DNA from: Aminicenans sp964648465
GTDB taxonomy: Bacteria > Acidobacteriota > Aminicenantia > Aminicenantales > Aminicenantaceae
Direction of reading: 5' to 3'
NCBI GenBank assembly: GCA_964648465.1
Contig: CAZYMU010000004.1
Coordinates: 37,845-101,844 of the forward strand
DNA length: 64,000 nucleotides
The notes beneath the pieces were generated by a model. It worked only from the letters and a program-made list of their open reading frames with translations. It made no database searches and was not told the origin of the DNA. A program made the position numbers and the translations under genes. This document shows positions 63,894 through 64,000 of the stretch, in pieces. The first letter of the stretch is position 1. Each line of letters starts with the position of its first letter.

Positions 63894-64000
63894 TGGGTTA
63901 TTCACGAGTCAAGCTTGCCGCAGATGCAAGGCACAGCACATGAATTTGTGGTCCTTCACCACGAATGCGCTGTAACGAAGCAGATCAGGCTGTGTCATAA

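Noticed and set aside
1..64000. CRISPR array, prophage, tRNA or rRNA genes
   Set aside because: No regularly spaced repeats, phage structural genes, or tRNA/rRNA signatures were recognised; the larger repeats are dispersed, not tandem.

Overview
The window looks like a chromosome segment of a low-GC (roughly 40% by eye) Gram-negative bacterium. It makes Kdo (kdsA/B/C/D) and has TonB-dependent, TolC-type and RND envelope machinery, a CarD-like regulator and an N-terminally extended Hfq-like protein. The NHL-type six-bladed beta-propeller and DUF5916 secreted proteins recall Candidatus Aminicenantes or relatives in the Acidobacteriota. That placement is inference from gene content; no rRNA or tRNA was found to confirm it.

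Region 1 (1-13.4 kb, all minus strand) is a long run reading rpmH-rnpA-yidD-yidC-jag-mnmE-mnmG-[parS]-parA-parB-bactofilin-kdsB-kdsA-kdsD-kdsC-manB-manC (manC leaves the window). It joins the classic origin-proximal gene block to Kdo and GDP-mannose synthesis. A perfect 16-bp parS site lies between mnmG and parA. dnaA is absent.

Region 2 (13.4-24.9 kb) holds a truncated MITE-like repeat, carD-tlyC-smpB, an L-2-hydroxyglutarate oxidase, an orphan response regulator, a small anchored coiled-coil protein that seems to lack a normal start codon, and a GDP-L-sugar cluster (GDP-mannose 3,5-epimerase-like and fucokinase/GDP-fucose pyrophosphorylase-like). A truncated lipoprotein gene runs into a ROK kinase gene on the opposite strand. 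pdxA and an Hfq-like gene follow.

Region 3 (24.9-34.3 kb, minus) is an envelope-stress/efflux unit: ECF sigma, zinc-finger anti-sigma, Spy-like protein, MacA, MacB-type ATPase and permease, TolC, then a DUF5916 outer-membrane protein. The sigma gene and a neighbouring secreted-protein gene carry the same ECF-type promoter (TGGAAGA-N15-CGTCTAAATTGTG), indicating autoregulation and a small regulon.

Region 4 (34.4-51.8 kb) holds radC, FTHFS, recA, an iron module (dtxR-feoA-feoB with a His-rich linker), nhaC, a DnaQ-like exonuclease beside IS-end-like repeats, a beta-propeller gene whose ribosome-binding site comes from a repeat fragment, uvrA, DUF3311 + SSF symporter + M20 amidohydrolase, and an M29-type aminopeptidase.

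Region 5 (51.9-64 kb, minus) starts with a complete 366-bp MITE-like element (imperfect terminal inverted repeats, 8-bp target duplication). It is followed by an RND efflux system (CzcA/B/C-like), a small CXXCH membrane protein and a BtuB-like receptor, all downstream of a cobalamin riboswitch with an intrinsic terminator. The B12 ABC importer genes btuF-btuD-btuC lie upstream.

Most notable are the MITE-like family (two large copies plus fragments) with conserved mini-ORFs, one fragment of which donates translation signals; the duplicated ECF promoter; and the placement of a riboswitch-controlled receptor ahead of a metal-type RND operon.
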